From: an uncultured Lachnospiraceae bacterium
Lineage (GTDB): Bacteria > Bacillota > Clostridia > Lachnospirales > Lachnospiraceae
Assembly (NCBI GenBank): GCA_947632555.1
Contig: CANRPU010000009.1
Coordinates: 46,059 to 110,058, forward strand
Reading direction: 5' to 3'
DNA: 64,000 nt
Every line of letters starts with the position of its first letter. Within the stretch, counting starts at the first letter, position 1. Of this stretch, positions 39,078 through 48,269 are shown piece by piece. The notes under the pieces were generated by a model. That model was not told the origin of the DNA and made no database searches. It saw nothing but the letters and a program-made list of their open reading frames with translations. The translations under genes and the position numbers were made by a program.

Positions 39078-41933
39078 TTATTCCGCGGGCAGTTCCCCAT
39101 CCACGATCAGTCCGCGCAGCAGTTCTTCCGCCTCATCATCTTCATAAAGCTGCAGCCTGCGTTTGACCTCCTGCAGCCGCTGCTTCAGTTCCCCTTCCAG
39201 ATCATGCTCCAGCAGCCATTCCACTTTTTCTCTGCTGTCTTTGGATCTGAAGTGTTCCAGGGCCTGCAGCGCTTCCTTCAGACCCGCGGTGACCTCTTCC
39301 TCCCCAATCGGCAGCCTGGGATGGTTCCACTCTTCCTTCTGTTTCCGTTTATCCAGTATCTGCCTGATCTCCTGCAGGAGCATATTATAATTTTCCAGCA
39401 GGCTGTCATGATTGGCCGACAGGACTTCTTCATTCCCGTCCGCGGCCGCCATCTCCAGCAACTCGGCCTGCCGCGCCAGTTCCAGCGCGCCGATATTCCC
39501 CGCCGCCCCCTTTAAGGCGTGCACCTCTATCCGGTAATTCCCGTAATCTTTCTGTTCACGCAAGGTCTGCAGGTATACCGCTTTGCGCATCCCGTCCATA
39601 TAAAACAGATTCAGTATATCCAGGTATTCACCCAGACTGCCGGCGTGCTTCTCCATCACTTTCTTGATATCGACCCCATGGATAAAGATGCCCTCTATCT
39701 CCTCCAGATCTATCTCTTCCCTGACCAGCCGCACTTCCGGCTCCCGCTTTTTGTCCTCCGGGATCCATTCTGACATTACCCTGTGCAGAGAGATCCTGTC
39801 CATGGGTTTTGCCACAAAATCCTGAAAGCCGTTTTCCAGAAACATGTCCTCGATGCCGCCTATCACGTTCGCCGTCAACGCCACGATCACCACATTCCGG
39901 CCGTTTTCCCCGCACTCTTTCCGTATGATCCGGGCGGCTTCCATACCGTCCATTTCCGGCATCATATGATCCATAAAAATAATATCATATTTCCGCGCGT
40001 TGACAAGCGCGATCGCTTCCGCCCCGCTTTCCGCCTCGTCCACCTGGCAGTCATAATTGCGCAGCATGCCTTTCGCGATCTTCCGGTTGATCAAATTGTC
40101 ATCCACCACGAGAACGCGGCTCTCCGGCGCGGAAAACATTATGATCTTCTGGCCGGCATCCGATATCCCGCCGGGCAGCGCGGCGATCGTTCTGCCGTCC
40201 GTTACCTTCTGCGGGATCCGGACGGTAAAAATACTTCCTTCTCCCAGAACGCTTTCCGCTTCCAGTTTCCCGCCCATCAGTTCCGTAAGGTTTTTGGCTA
40301 CGGACAATCCCAGGCCGATCCCCTCCACGCTCCTGCTTTCACTGGAATCCACCTGTTCAAAATTACGGAAGATCTTCTGCAGATTTTCTTTTTCAATGCC
40401 GATCCCGGTATCCTGTACGGTGAACTTTACGGTAACCCGCTCTCCTACGGGGCCGTCCGGCTCCGCCTTGAAGCGGACCCTCCCCGCATTGGTATACTTT
40501 ACGGCGTTATCCAGCAGATTTCTCAGCACCTGCCGGATGCGCTCTTCATCTCCGTTCAGCTCCACAGGCAGTTCTCCGCTTATCTCCAGCTGAAATTCCA
40601 GACCTTTTTCTTCCGCCGCCCCGCGCGCGTCCTCCGCCGCCTCCATCAGCATCTTCTTCACGCCGTAGTCTTTCTGCGCCAGCTGCATCCTGCCGGCTTC
40701 CATAGTGGAAATATCCCAGATATCGTTAAAAATATCCAGCAGCCGCCCGGACGCGCTCTTGATATCGCAGGCATACTGATACACCTTCCGCCCCAGGCTT
40801 TCTTCTTTGATCAGTTCCGCGAATCCCACTATCGCGTTCATGGGCGTGCGCATCTCATGGGACATGGTAGCCATAAATTCGCTTTTAGCCCTGCTGGCCG
40901 CTTCCGCCTTCTGACGCATCTCAATGCTTTCCATCACCAGCCGCTTGGTCTGCGTAATGTCAAAGATCAGTATGATATATCCCAGAAGCGTATTGTTCTT
41001 GTCGTTGACAGGTTCTATATGGCCTTCAAAATGATTTCCCTCCAGGTCAAATTCCGGTTTCCCGCCGCTTACCATGATCTCCTGGGGAAAATGCCGGATC
41101 CCCGTTACTTTCTTGCCGATCATCTGATCGCTCAGATCGGGGAAAATGGCGCTCATGGCCGGATTGTAACCGACGATCCGCTGTTCGTCATCCAAAAAGA
41201 GGACGCCGTCCCGGATCTCATGCAGAACGGTTTCCGCCGCCGCTTTGCTCAGATCATAATTCCGCCTGCTCCAGACCAGGATCACTACGCTGGAGAGTAC
41301 GATGGAAAGTGTGGGCGGTACCAGGTCATAATCCTGCATTCCCTGTACCGCGCGCAGCAGGAGCGTGCCCGCCGGTATGATGCACAGCGCGATAAAGGAC
41401 AGATAATGCTTTTTTCGTCTTTGATAGGAATCCCGGAGAACGGTGCGTACCAGAGCCGCCATCACAAGGCCGAAGGGGATAAACGCGCCGAACAGGAGAA
41501 ACAGCCAGAACCCCCATCCGTACTCAAAAATGAAATGCGGATGTCCGCCTTCCCGCACAAATTCCATTTTCCTGTAAAAGAACGGATACCGGTCGCAGAG
41601 CCACACCGAAGCCAGAATGACGATATCAATTACCCCCAGGCAGGCGAATACACGACGCGGGCCGGGCCGGTTACAGTATAAAAAAATAAACTGGCTGAAA
41701 AAGAGCGGTACAAAACAGGCTCCCAGATACTGCAGCTTGATCGCCACCACCGCCTCCGCGGGTTCCGTTGCCATCGCCTCGAAAAGATTGCCCGCGTTCT
41801 GCACCAGCACTCCGATCATAAAGCAGACCATCATCTTCTGCGCGTTGCTGCCGTCCATGTGCATGATCAGTGCGATAGCCACAAAGGCCAGCAATATCCC
41901 TGTCAGCTGTATCCCCACAAATATGCCGTACAT
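39078..41933 (-). CDS. Hybrid histidine kinase (7TM-PAS-HisKA-HATPase-REC-Hpt)
   Basis: This is a 951-residue multi-domain phosphorelay sensor. The N-terminus has about seven membrane helices (residues 1-230, a His-kinase 7TM module). Next come a PAS domain (about 240-330), HisKA with MATMSHEMRTPMNAIVGFAE, HATPase with DNAVKYTNAGRVRF and GIGLGLSVAKNLTELMGG, and REC with the Asp in IIFMDHMMPEMDG. The C-terminal Hpt-like helix bundle has HALKGAAGNIG. A complete internal phosphorelay can thus be drawn, ending on the Hpt histidine and then possibly the adjacent response regulator. The stimulus is unknown. Confidence 0.94.
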   Translation of the reverse strand: MYGIFVGIQLTGILLAFVAIALIMHMDGSNAQKMMVCFMIGVLVQNAGNLFEAMATEPAEAVVAIKLQYLGACFVPLFFSQFIFLYCNRPGPRRVFACLGVIDIVILASVWLCDRYPFFYRKMEFVREGGHPHFIFEYGWGFWLFLLFGAFIPFGLVMAALVRTVLRDSYQRRKKHYLSFIALCIIPAGTLLLRAVQGMQDYDLVPPTLSIVLSSVVILVWSRRNYDLSKAAAETVLHEIRDGVLFLDDEQRIVGYNPAMSAIFPDLSDQMIGKKVTGIRHFPQEIMVSGGKPEFDLEGNHFEGHIEPVNDKNNTLLGYIILIFDITQTKRLVMESIEMRQKAEAASRAKSEFMATMSHEMRTPMNAIVGFAELIKEESLGRKVYQYACDIKSASGRLLDIFNDIWDISTMEAGRMQLAQKDYGVKKMLMEAAEDARGAAEEKGLEFQLEISGELPVELNGDEERIRQVLRNLLDNAVKYTNAGRVRFKAEPDGPVGERVTVKFTVQDTGIGIEKENLQKIFRNFEQVDSSESRSVEGIGLGLSVAKNLTELMGGKLEAESVLGEGSIFTVRIPQKVTDGRTIAALPGGISDAGQKIIMFSAPESRVLVVDDNLINRKIAKGMLRNYDCQVDEAESGAEAIALVNARKYDIIFMDHMMPEMDGMEAARIIRKECGENGRNVVIVALTANVIGGIEDMFLENGFQDFVAKPMDRISLHRVMSEWIPEDKKREPEVRLVREEIDLEEIEGIFIHGVDIKKVMEKHAGSLGEYLDILNLFYMDGMRKAVYLQTLREQKDYGNYRIEVHALKGAAGNIGALELARQAELLEMAAADGNEEVLSANHDSLLENYNMLLQEIRQILDKRKQKEEWNHPRLPIGEEEVTAGLKEALQALEHFRSKDSREKVEWLLEHDLEGELKQRLQEVKRRLQLYEDDEAEELLRGLIVDGELPAE

Positions 41934-41960
41934 AACCCCTCCCGATCATAAACCAAACTT

Positions 41961-43679
41961 TTACTGCTTCCGGTACGCGCCGATCAGATCCCACACCACG
42001 GCAGGCTCAAATCCCAGCCTCCACGCGGCCACTCCGCCCAGGTCATAGCCCTGCATCAGCGTGAGCTTGGCTCCGATGGACTGGGGGTCCTCGATCCACA
42101 TCTGATAGAGCACATCCCCGTTTCTCGCCTCCGCGTAATTCTGGGAAGTTTCCTCATCCCACCAGCTCTCCATACCATAATCGGCGATCACCTTATCCAC
42201 AGAGGTCATAGGATACGCCTCGCTGGTGACAACGGTTCCTTCCGTCCGCCAGAGTCTGGTATAAAAAGGAAGCGCGTTCACGATCTTACGGGAGGGTACC
42301 ATTTCCGCCGCTTTCTCAATGCCGTATCTGACATATCCCAGCGATGCCACGGAGCCGGCCTCCGGGCTCCCCGCCCAGTGCTCGTCATAGCCCATGATGA
42401 TCACATAGTCCGCCAGCACTCCCTGTTCCTCCAGATCGTAGTAGGAATTGAAATGGTACGGCACATAGTTGTCCACGGAAAGCACCAGCCCCTCTTTCCG
42501 GCAGCGTATGGAAAGCTCCCGCAGGAACTGAATAAAGTCTTCCCCGCAGGTTTCGTTGATGTTTTCAAAGTCGATATTGATACCGTCCATACCGCAGTCC
42601 GCCGCTCCCCGCATGATCTGGTCTATCAGAGTGGTCCTGCTGGTCGTGGCGGCAAGCACACTGCCTATATCAATACCCGTTCCCGTATCGTTCTTATAAT
42701 TGAAGTCATCCACCACGCCCCAGACTTCCAGCCCTTTCTCATGCGCTTTGTCCACATAAGAGGCCGAAGCGAAGCTGCGCAGCGTCCCGCTGTTGTCATT
42801 GATGCTGAACCAGGTGGGCGCGATCACTGTCAGACTACTGCTGGCCGCGGTCACTTCGTCCAGCGTGCCGTTGCCGGAGTCCGCGTAAATAGCATGCCAT
42901 CCAAGGCATATCTTTTCTTCCTTTGTCAGCGAAGTATATTCCGGCCGCGGCGGAAACGCCTCTACCTGCGGAGTTTCCGTCCTTTCATTCTCCAGATATC
43001 GGTTTTCCACGTAGCCGATAAAAGCATCCTCCGTCTTCACCTTAGACCATTTTTCCATCTGCTCCAGTACCGTCACCTGCTCGCCTTCCGCGATACCGCG
43101 GAGGATAGGGCTTTTGACGCCTCCCAGCAGCCTGACATTTGTGTCTTTTTTAATGTCAGCCACCTGGCGCTCCGGCCACTGGTTATAGACCTGCATTCTG
43201 CAGGGTCCGTCAAACACTTCATACGTAAAATCCGTGTACTGCTTTACAAAATCCACCGCGATATAGTATACCACGGAGTCATCCTGCTGCCGGGAAAAGC
43301 TTACGCAGTACCCGGCTTCCTTTTCCTCGCCGTCCACCTGATACGCCGACGCCCCGATATCCGCTCGGATCACCTCCGTCGGAGTTGTATAGAGCAGAAG
43401 CTGCTCCGTTTTATCCACATAAAAACGGTCATTAAAATACGTATGCACCGTATTCAGGTCAAAATAACAGCAGCCGTCCTGCATGACCGCCTTCTCTTCC
43501 AGCAGCTCGTCCTGCAGCATAATGGGAACTTCTTCCTCTTTTATAATATGAAAATATTCATACATATCCGCTTTTTCCTGAGAATAGGTATATCTCTCAA
43601 TGAGCCGGGAGCCAAAGGCCGCCCCCGCCACTATCACGATCAACGCCAGCGCGACCAGCACGGGAATTATCTTTTTCAT
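41961..43679 (-). CDS. Exported GH18 family glycoside hydrolase with SH3-like domain
   Basis: The 572-residue protein begins with a signal anchor (MKKIIPVLVALALIVIVAGA). A copper-amine-oxidase-like N-domain (about 55-165) and a bacterial SH3 domain (about 175-235, KSPILRGIAEGEQVTVLEQM) follow. The C-terminal GH18 barrel carries the catalytic DxxDxE motif as DGINIDFENI. This layout is common in Clostridia for spore-coat or cortex-associated peptidoglycan hydrolases such as YaaH/SleL relatives. GGAGG precedes the ATG seven bases upstream. Confidence 0.9.
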   Translation of the reverse strand: MKKIIPVLVALALIVIVAGAAFGSRLIERYTYSQEKADMYEYFHIIKEEEVPIMLQDELLEEKAVMQDGCCYFDLNTVHTYFNDRFYVDKTEQLLLYTTPTEVIRADIGASAYQVDGEEKEAGYCVSFSRQQDDSVVYYIAVDFVKQYTDFTYEVFDGPCRMQVYNQWPERQVADIKKDTNVRLLGGVKSPILRGIAEGEQVTVLEQMEKWSKVKTEDAFIGYVENRYLENERTETPQVEAFPPRPEYTSLTKEEKICLGWHAIYADSGNGTLDEVTAASSSLTVIAPTWFSINDNSGTLRSFASASYVDKAHEKGLEVWGVVDDFNYKNDTGTGIDIGSVLAATTSRTTLIDQIMRGAADCGMDGINIDFENINETCGEDFIQFLRELSIRCRKEGLVLSVDNYVPYHFNSYYDLEEQGVLADYVIIMGYDEHWAGSPEAGSVASLGYVRYGIEKAAEMVPSRKIVNALPFYTRLWRTEGTVVTSEAYPMTSVDKVIADYGMESWWDEETSQNYAEARNGDVLYQMWIEDPQSIGAKLTLMQGYDLGGVAAWRLGFEPAVVWDLIGAYRKQ

Positions 43680-43853
43680 AAAAATGCCTCCGTTTTTATC
43701 AGTCGTATTACACTCATTATAACAAACGATGCAAACTTCGTCATTATCAATTTTGACAATTTTGAACAGGGACGGGCCCGCGGCAGAGAGGCATTCCCAG
43801 CATAAGTCCCGTCCCCTGTCCGGCGCGTTACGCCGCATGGAGGCACTGACATC

Positions 43854-44063
43854 CTACCATCTTGTAATCCGGTCGTAGCGCAGCTCCTTCAGAGAGCCCT
43901 GCTCATCCAGGACATAGTCCGCCATATAAACAGTATCTTCACAGACGCACTTTCCCGCAATGGCCGCAGGCGTGGAGGGCTGTCCTTCCAAAAACAGACT
44001 GACACCCGTCCGCTGTACCTGCTTCAGCCTCTTCTTCAGCAGCTTTTCGTTTTTTTCCTGCAA
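43854..44063 (-). CDS. Small hypothetical protein, 69 residues
   Basis: A 69-residue protein starts LQEKNEKLLKKRLKQVQRTG (TTG start) with GGAGGGAGG immediately upstream. The N-terminal third is a basic helix. The rest, with FLEGQPSTPAAIAGKCVCED and YVLDEQGSLKELRYDRI, looks like small beta strands with two Cys. No membrane segment is present. It lies upstream of the GH18 gene on the same strand, separated by about 170 nt. I do not recognise a characterised family. Confidence 0.65.
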   Translation of the reverse strand: MQEKNEKLLKKRLKQVQRTGVSLFLEGQPSTPAAIAGKCVCEDTVYMADYVLDEQGSLKELRYDRITRW

Positions 44064-44089
44064 TTTCCTCCCTCCTTGTTTTCAAAGCA

Positions 44090-44555
44090 CATTCCGCCAT
44101 AAAAAGGTACTGTCCGTGATATATGGAAATATGCTTTTTGATGTCTAAGATGCCCGGCCGTATTAAACTTGAAAAATTTACCTGTGAATTGAATTAAAAC
44201 GAGCAAAAAAATTTGGAAATAATTAAATTAGAAACAGACACATAAGCCTGTAAGACATCCGCATACTATTACTGTGTGATAAAACGCGGACAAGAATCAT
44301 TCTGCTTTTCTAATAAAATTAAACTGTCAGACGAATACTTTCTAAAGATTTGGAAATCCGCTCAGATAAGAAGCTCGAAATTTAAGAAGATACTCCAGAA
44401 ACCTAGAAAGACGCGAGTATCGGCTCTCCCCCTTTCCATACGGGATTGCCGGAAACATCTTAGGTCTTTATTATAACCAAAAGTTACCAGTTTTGCAAGA
44501 AAAATTATTCAATTTTAAAAATTTTATTAAAAATCTTGAAACTGCGCCGCTGCTA
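44090..44555. other. AT-rich gene-free segment before mecA
   Basis: About 465 bp is markedly more AT-rich than the surrounding genes and has no ORF with a credible ribosome-binding site. A 7-bp inverted repeat (gatactc 44389-44395 / gagtatc 44415-44421) is the only modest structure noticed. It could be a degraded gene, a regulatory spacer or an unrecognised RNA. Confidence 0.5.
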
Positions 44556-44583
44556 TTGACTTGAAGAAAGGAAAAGGTATAAT
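44556..44583 (+). promoter_or_regulatory. Promoter of mecA
   Basis: TTGACT (44556-44561), 16-nt spacer, TATAAT (44578-44583), about 80 nt before the mecA ATG. Confidence 0.7.
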
Positions 44584-44662
44584 ATAATTTCAGCAGATTC
44601 ACAAGAGTTTCAGTCACCAGTAAACGGAAATGCAGTATCTTATATAGTAAGGATGTGATAGC

Positions 44663-45424
44663 ATGAAAATTGAAAAAGTGAATGAAAATCAGATTCGCTG
44701 CACACTGACCAGAGAAGATCTGGCCGACCGCGAATTGAAGATCAGTGAACTGGCCTATGGAACGGAAAAAGCAAAGAATCTTTTCCGCGATATGATGCAG
44801 CAGGCTTCTTACGAATGCGGCTTTGAAGCGGAAGATATTCCCTTGATGATAGAAGCGATCCCTCTCAATTCGGAATGTATCGTACTGATCATTACCAAAG
44901 TGGAGGATCCGGAAGAGCTGGACACGCGTTTTTCCAAATTCGCCCCTTCTGTCCACGATGAAGAAGATCTGGAAGAAATCGTAAACGAGATTACCGAGGG
45001 CGCCGATGATGTTCTCGACTTATTCAAAAAGCTGCACGAAAGCCGTAAGGCAGGCAGCGGGGAACCTGTTCCCGCCGTTTCGGAGAAGCAGCCCGTTGCT
45101 CCCAAAGAGGAAGCAGGCAGCGATCTCTCCAGCCTGACGAGGATATTTGTCTTCGATTCCCTCCGGCCCCTGTTGAAGCTCTCCGGCATGCTGGCCGGCA
45201 GTTACAATGGTGAAAACTCTTTATATAAAGATGAATCGGAAGGGCTTTATCTGCTGGTGGTTTCCGGCGGCGGACACACTCCCAGAGAATTCAACCGTAT
45301 CTGCAATATCCTGTCAGAGTACGGCAGCATCAGGAAAAGCCTTCCTGCCAGCCGCTCCTATCTGGAGGAGCATTTCTCCCCCATTATCGCGGAGCATGCT
45401 CTTCAGTCCCTGGCAGGGATCTGA
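44663..45424 (+). CDS. mecA: Adaptor protein MecA
   Basis: This 253-residue MecA family adaptor delivers substrates such as ComK in Bacillus to the ClpC/ClpP protease. The N-terminal domain begins MKIEKVNENQIRCTLTREDL and contains the substrate-recognition block. An acidic linker (about residues 85-155) precedes a C-terminal ClpC-binding domain (RIFVFDSLRPLLKLSGMLAG and LYLLVVSGGGHTPREFNRIC). Length is slightly larger than B. subtilis MecA (218). It has its own promoter and a strong terminator, so it is monocistronic. Confidence 0.9.
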   Translation: MKIEKVNENQIRCTLTREDLADRELKISELAYGTEKAKNLFRDMMQQASYECGFEAEDIPLMIEAIPLNSECIVLIITKVEDPEELDTRFSKFAPSVHDEEDLEEIVNEITEGADDVLDLFKKLHESRKAGSGEPVPAVSEKQPVAPKEEAGSDLSSLTRIFVFDSLRPLLKLSGMLAGSYNGENSLYKDESEGLYLLVVSGGGHTPREFNRICNILSEYGSIRKSLPASRSYLEEHFSPIIAEHALQSLAGI

Positions 45425-45434
45425 AACAGGACTT

Positions 45435-45478
45435 AAAAAGGGACGCCGCTTCTCATTACGAAAGCGCGTCCCTTTTTT
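45435..45478 (+). terminator. Terminator of mecA
   Basis: A long stem (aaaaagggacgc / gcgtccctttttt with an inner gctt/aagc extension) is followed by Ts. The A run on the other side also allows termination of the convergent DUF1858 transcript. Confidence 0.85.
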
Positions 45479-45493
45479 ACAATGATCCGCTGT

Positions 45494-45685
45494 TTATACA
45501 GCCGCGATCTTTTCCATAAGCGCGTCAATATCCATACCGTGCACCATGGCAGCCTCTTCCAGAGTTTCGGCCTGTGCGGAAGGACAGCCCAGGCAGTGCA
45601 TGCCCGCTTCCAGCAATATGGGAGCCGCTTCGGGAGCCTGGCTCAGTATTTCGCCGATGGTCATATCCTTGGTAATATTGCTCAT
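45494..45685 (-). CDS. DUF1858 domain protein with CLGC motif
   Basis: This 63-residue DUF1858 protein starts [20 protein letters not shown] and has a Cys pair at residues 31 and 34 in [22 protein letters not shown]1858 domains occur alone or fused to hybrid-cluster and redox proteins, and the CxxC pair suggests metal or thiol chemistry; the role is not known. AGGAGG stands before the ATG. It is divergent from the pyruvate formate-lyase operon, and its promoter carries a palindrome, so joint redox or anaerobic control is possible. Confidence 0.85.
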   Translation of the reverse strand: MSNITKDMTIGEILSQAPEAAPILLEAGMHCLGCPSAQAETLEEAAMVHGMDIDALMEKIAAV

Positions 45686-45699
45686 AGTGATACCTCCTT

Positions 45700-45740
45700 C
45701 TGTACTTGTACAGTATAATACTTTCCGCACTGCTTGGCAA
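45700..45740 (-). promoter_or_regulatory. Promoter and palindrome of the DUF1858 gene
   Basis: Minus-strand TTGCCA (plus 45735-45740), 17-nt spacer, TATACT (plus 45712-45717). A palindrome ctgtac-tt-gtacag (45700-45713) overlaps the -10 end and the likely transcription start, the position of a repressor operator. Confidence 0.6.
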
Positions 45741-45794
45741 GTATGTATTTTTTCCGAAACATTAGTAAAAACGGGCATTTGTACCCAAAAAAAT

Positions 45795-45835
45795 ACACGT
45801 CGGCGCTTGACGTGTATACACGTTTTTCATATAAT
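45795..45835 (+). promoter_or_regulatory. pfl promoter with palindromic operator
   Basis: TTGACG (45807-45812), 17-nt spacer, perfect TATAAT (45830-45835). A perfect 14-bp palindrome acgtgtatacacgt (45810-45823) sits between -35 and -10. A further acacgtc (45795-45801) pairs with gacgtgt (45809-45815), making three related half-sites. This predicts a repressor binding inside the promoter. The transcript leader would be about 75 nt. Confidence 0.7.
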
Positions 45836-45916
45836 AAGGACAAAGGATTTACTATAGTTTTTCTATAGTTTCAGTCAGATATAATTTTAAAATTTTTTAA
45901 AGAGGAGGCATTTCAA

Positions 45917-47956
45917 ATGAAACCAATTGAAACTGATTTTGTCCGTGGCAAATGGGACAGAGAAGTCAATGTACGCGACTTCATCCAGAGAAACTACCAT
46001 CCCTATGACGGTGACGAAAGCTTCTTGGCAGGCCCCACCCAGAATACCAAGGATCTGTGGGCTATGGTTCTGGACCTGCAGAAAAAGGAAAGAGAAGCCG
46101 GCGGTGTTCTGGATATGGATACCAAGGTGATCTCCACCATTACTTCTCACGGCCCCGGCTACCTTGACAAGAGCAAGGAAACCATCGTAGGCTTCCAGAC
46201 CGACAAGCCTTTCAAACGTTCCTTACAGCCTTACGGCGGTATCAGAATGGCTGAAAAGGCCTGCTCCGATAACGGCTATGAAGTAGATCCCGAGATCAGC
46301 GAGTTTTTCTCTACTCACAGAAAGACCCACAACGCGGGCTGCTTCGATGCTTACAACCAGGAAATGAGAGCCTGCCGTTCTTCCCACATCATCACCGGTC
46401 TGCCTGACGCGTACGGCCGCGGCCGTATCATCGGTGACTACAGACGTGTGGCTCTGTACGGTATCGACAGACTGATCGAGGATAAGCAGGCACAGAAAGA
46501 TTCTACCGGCCGTGTTATGACCGACGATGTGATCCGTCTGCGTGAAGAGATCTCCGAGCAGATGACCGCTCTGAAGATGATGAAGGAAATGGCCGCATCC
46601 TATGGCTGTGACATTTCCAATCCCGCTACCAACGTACAGGAAGCGATCCAGGCCGTATACTTCGGTTATCTGTGCGCGGTCAAGGAGCAGAACGGTGCCG
46701 CGATGTCCCTGGGACGTACCTCCACTTTCCTCGATATTTACGCGGAGCGCGACCTGGCGAACGGTACTTTCACCGAAGAGCAGATCCAGGAATTTGTAGA
46801 CCACTTCATTATGAAGCTGCGCTGCGTAAAATTCGCGCGTACTCCCGAGTACAACCAGATCTTCGCCGGCGATCCCGTATGGGTAACCGAGTCCCTGGGC
46901 GGTGTGGGCGTTGACGGACGTCACATGGTAACGAAGATGAGCTTCCGTTATCTGAATACGCTGACCAACCTTGGACCTTCTCCCGAGCCCAACCTGACGG
47001 TTCTCTGGTCCACCAGACTTCCTGAAAACTGGAAGAAATACTGCGCGAAGATGTCCATTCAGACTTCTTCCATCCAGTATGAGAACGACGATCTGATGAG
47101 AGTGACCCACGGCGATGATTACGGTATCGCGTGCTGCGTATCTTCCATGGTCATCGGTAAGGAAATGCAGTTCTTCGGCGCCCGCGCCAATGTAGCGAAG
47201 TGTCTGCTGTACGCGCTGAACGGCGGCGTGGATGAAGTGACCAAGAAGCAGGTTGGTCCCAAGTATCGTCCTGTCAGCGGCGATGTGCTGGACTATGACG
47301 ATGTTATGGATAAATTTACGGATATGCTGGAGTGGCAGGCAGACGTATATGTCAATACCCTGAACATCATTCACTATATGCATGATAAGTACTGCTATGA
47401 GAGAGCTGAAATGGCTCTGCATGACAGAGATGTAAAGCGCTACTTCGCTACCGGCGTTGCCGGACTTTCCATCGTAGCCGACTCCCTGTCCGCGATCAAG
47501 TACGCCAAGGTTGAGCCCATCCGTGACGAAGACGGCGTTATCGTAGACTTCAAGACCACGGGTGACTTCCCGAAATACGGCAACGACGATGACCGCGTAG
47601 ACCTGATCGCTCAGGAGATCGTTCATAAGTTCATGACGGCCGTAAGAAGACATCATACCTACAGGAACGGCATACCTACCACCTCCATCCTGACTATTAC
47701 TTCCAACGTTACCTACGGTAAGGCAACCGGTAATACTCCCGATGGACGTAAGAAAGGCCAGCCTTTCGCTCCCGGCGCCAATCCGATGCACGGCCGCGAT
47801 ACGCATGGCGCGGTAGCGTCCCTGTCATCCGTATCCAAGCTTCCGTTCAACGACGCGCAGGATGGTATTTCCAATACCTTCACCATTATCCCCGGCGCGC
47901 TGGGCAAAGAAGCCAAGGTATTCTCCGGCGATATTGAGCTGGACCTGAACAAATAA
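45917..47956 (+). CDS. pflB: Pyruvate formate-lyase core subunit lacking the glycyl-radical domain
   Basis: This 679-residue protein corresponds to the main (alpha/beta barrel) part of pyruvate formate-lyase, which splits pyruvate and CoA into acetyl-CoA and formate under anaerobiosis. The active-site Cys pair is present as IACCVSSM at residues 406-407, followed by [15 protein letters not shown]. The substrate-binding N-terminal region is intact. The usual chain of about 750-760 residues should continue into the glycyl-radical domain. Here it stops after [19 protein letters not shown] plus 12 residues, just before that domain. The missing domain is encoded two genes downstream. A GAGGAGG ribosome-binding site and a strong promoter precede the gene. 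Codon usage looks strongly biased, as in a highly expressed gene. Confidence 0.95.
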   Translation: MKPIETDFVRGKWDREVNVRDFIQRNYHPYDGDESFLAGPTQNTKDLWAMVLDLQKKEREAGGVLDMDTKVISTITSHGPGYLDKSKETIVGFQTDKPFKRSLQPYGGIRMAEKACSDNGYEVDPEISEFFSTHRKTHNAGCFDAYNQEMRACRSSHIITGLPDAYGRGRIIGDYRRVALYGIDRLIEDKQAQKDSTGRVMTDDVIRLREEISEQMTALKMMKEMAASYGCDISNPATNVQEAIQAVYFGYLCAVKEQNGAAMSLGRTSTFLDIYAERDLANGTFTEEQIQEFVDHFIMKLRCVKFARTPEYNQIFAGDPVWVTESLGGVGVDGRHMVTKMSFRYLNTLTNLGPSPEPNLTVLWSTRLPENWKKYCAKMSIQTSSIQYENDDLMRVTHGDDYGIACCVSSMVIGKEMQFFGARANVAKCLLYALNGGVDEVTKKQVGPKYRPVSGDVLDYDDVMDKFTDMLEWQADVYVNTLNIIHYMHDKYCYERAEMALHDRDVKRYFATGVAGLSIVADSLSAIKYAKVEPIRDEDGVIVDFKTTGDFPKYGNDDDRVDLIAQEIVHKFMTAVRRHHTYRNGIPTTSILTITSNVTYGKATGNTPDGRKKGQPFAPGANPMHGRDTHGAVASLSSVSKLPFNDAQDGISNTFTIIPGALGKEAKVFSGDIELDLNK

Positions 47957-47997
47957 TCATAAAGACAGATTTTATTCCCTGAAGGAGGAGGAACACA

Positions 47998-48234
47998 ATG
48001 GACGAAAAAGCTATGATCGACGATTTGGTGAAAATGCTGGACTCCGGTATGGGACAGGGCGTTGGCCATGTCAACGTGGACACCGGTGCCGAGCAGGCCA
48101 AAACCGTTCAGACAATGGGGTGCACGGACTGTTCCCGGACGCCTCTGGCCTGCAGTGTTCCCACCCTCCAGCAGGGACTCGATGACTACAGCGGCCGCAG
48201 GGACGATGCGTCATCGGCACATGGAACAAAATAA
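47998..48234 (+). CDS. 78-residue Cys-containing protein inside the split pfl operon
   Basis: A small protein is encoded between the two pieces of pyruvate formate-lyase, with GGAGGAGGA before its ATG. The N-terminal segment DDLVKMLDSGMGQGVGHVNV resembles the start of the separate glycyl-radical domain ([20 protein letters not shown]): both have LVxxLD, then Gly, His and NV in similar spacing. The second half has a CTDC pair plus another Cys (CTDCSRTPLAC) and a polar tail. It has no RVSGYA and so cannot carry the radical. It may be a diverged partial copy of the radical domain or an assembly/metal-binding partner. Function unknown; its operon position is the main clue. Confidence 0.8.
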   Translation: MDEKAMIDDLVKMLDSGMGQGVGHVNVDTGAEQAKTVQTMGCTDCSRTPLACSVPTLQQGLDDYSGRRDDASSAHGTK

Positions 48235-48269
48235 CCATTATTTTATCAAATTAAAGGAGGAATCAGATT

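Noticed and set aside
39783..41681. 632-codon open frame on the plus strand opposite the hybrid kinase
   Set aside because: Composition-driven antisense frame; the minus-strand kinase has complete domain motifs.
44276..44476. 66-codon frame in the AT-rich gap before mecA
   Set aside because: No ribosome-binding site, unusual start codon and no conserved-looking sequence.
45807..45835. Rex or FNR operator at the pfl promoter
   Set aside because: The palindrome acgtgtatacacgt does not fit the TTGTGA-type Rex site or the TTGAT/ATCAA FNR pattern.
46223..47806. 527-codon minus-strand frame opposite the pyruvate formate-lyase core
   Set aside because: Strong codon bias of the sense gene opens antisense frames; no start signal or known motif.
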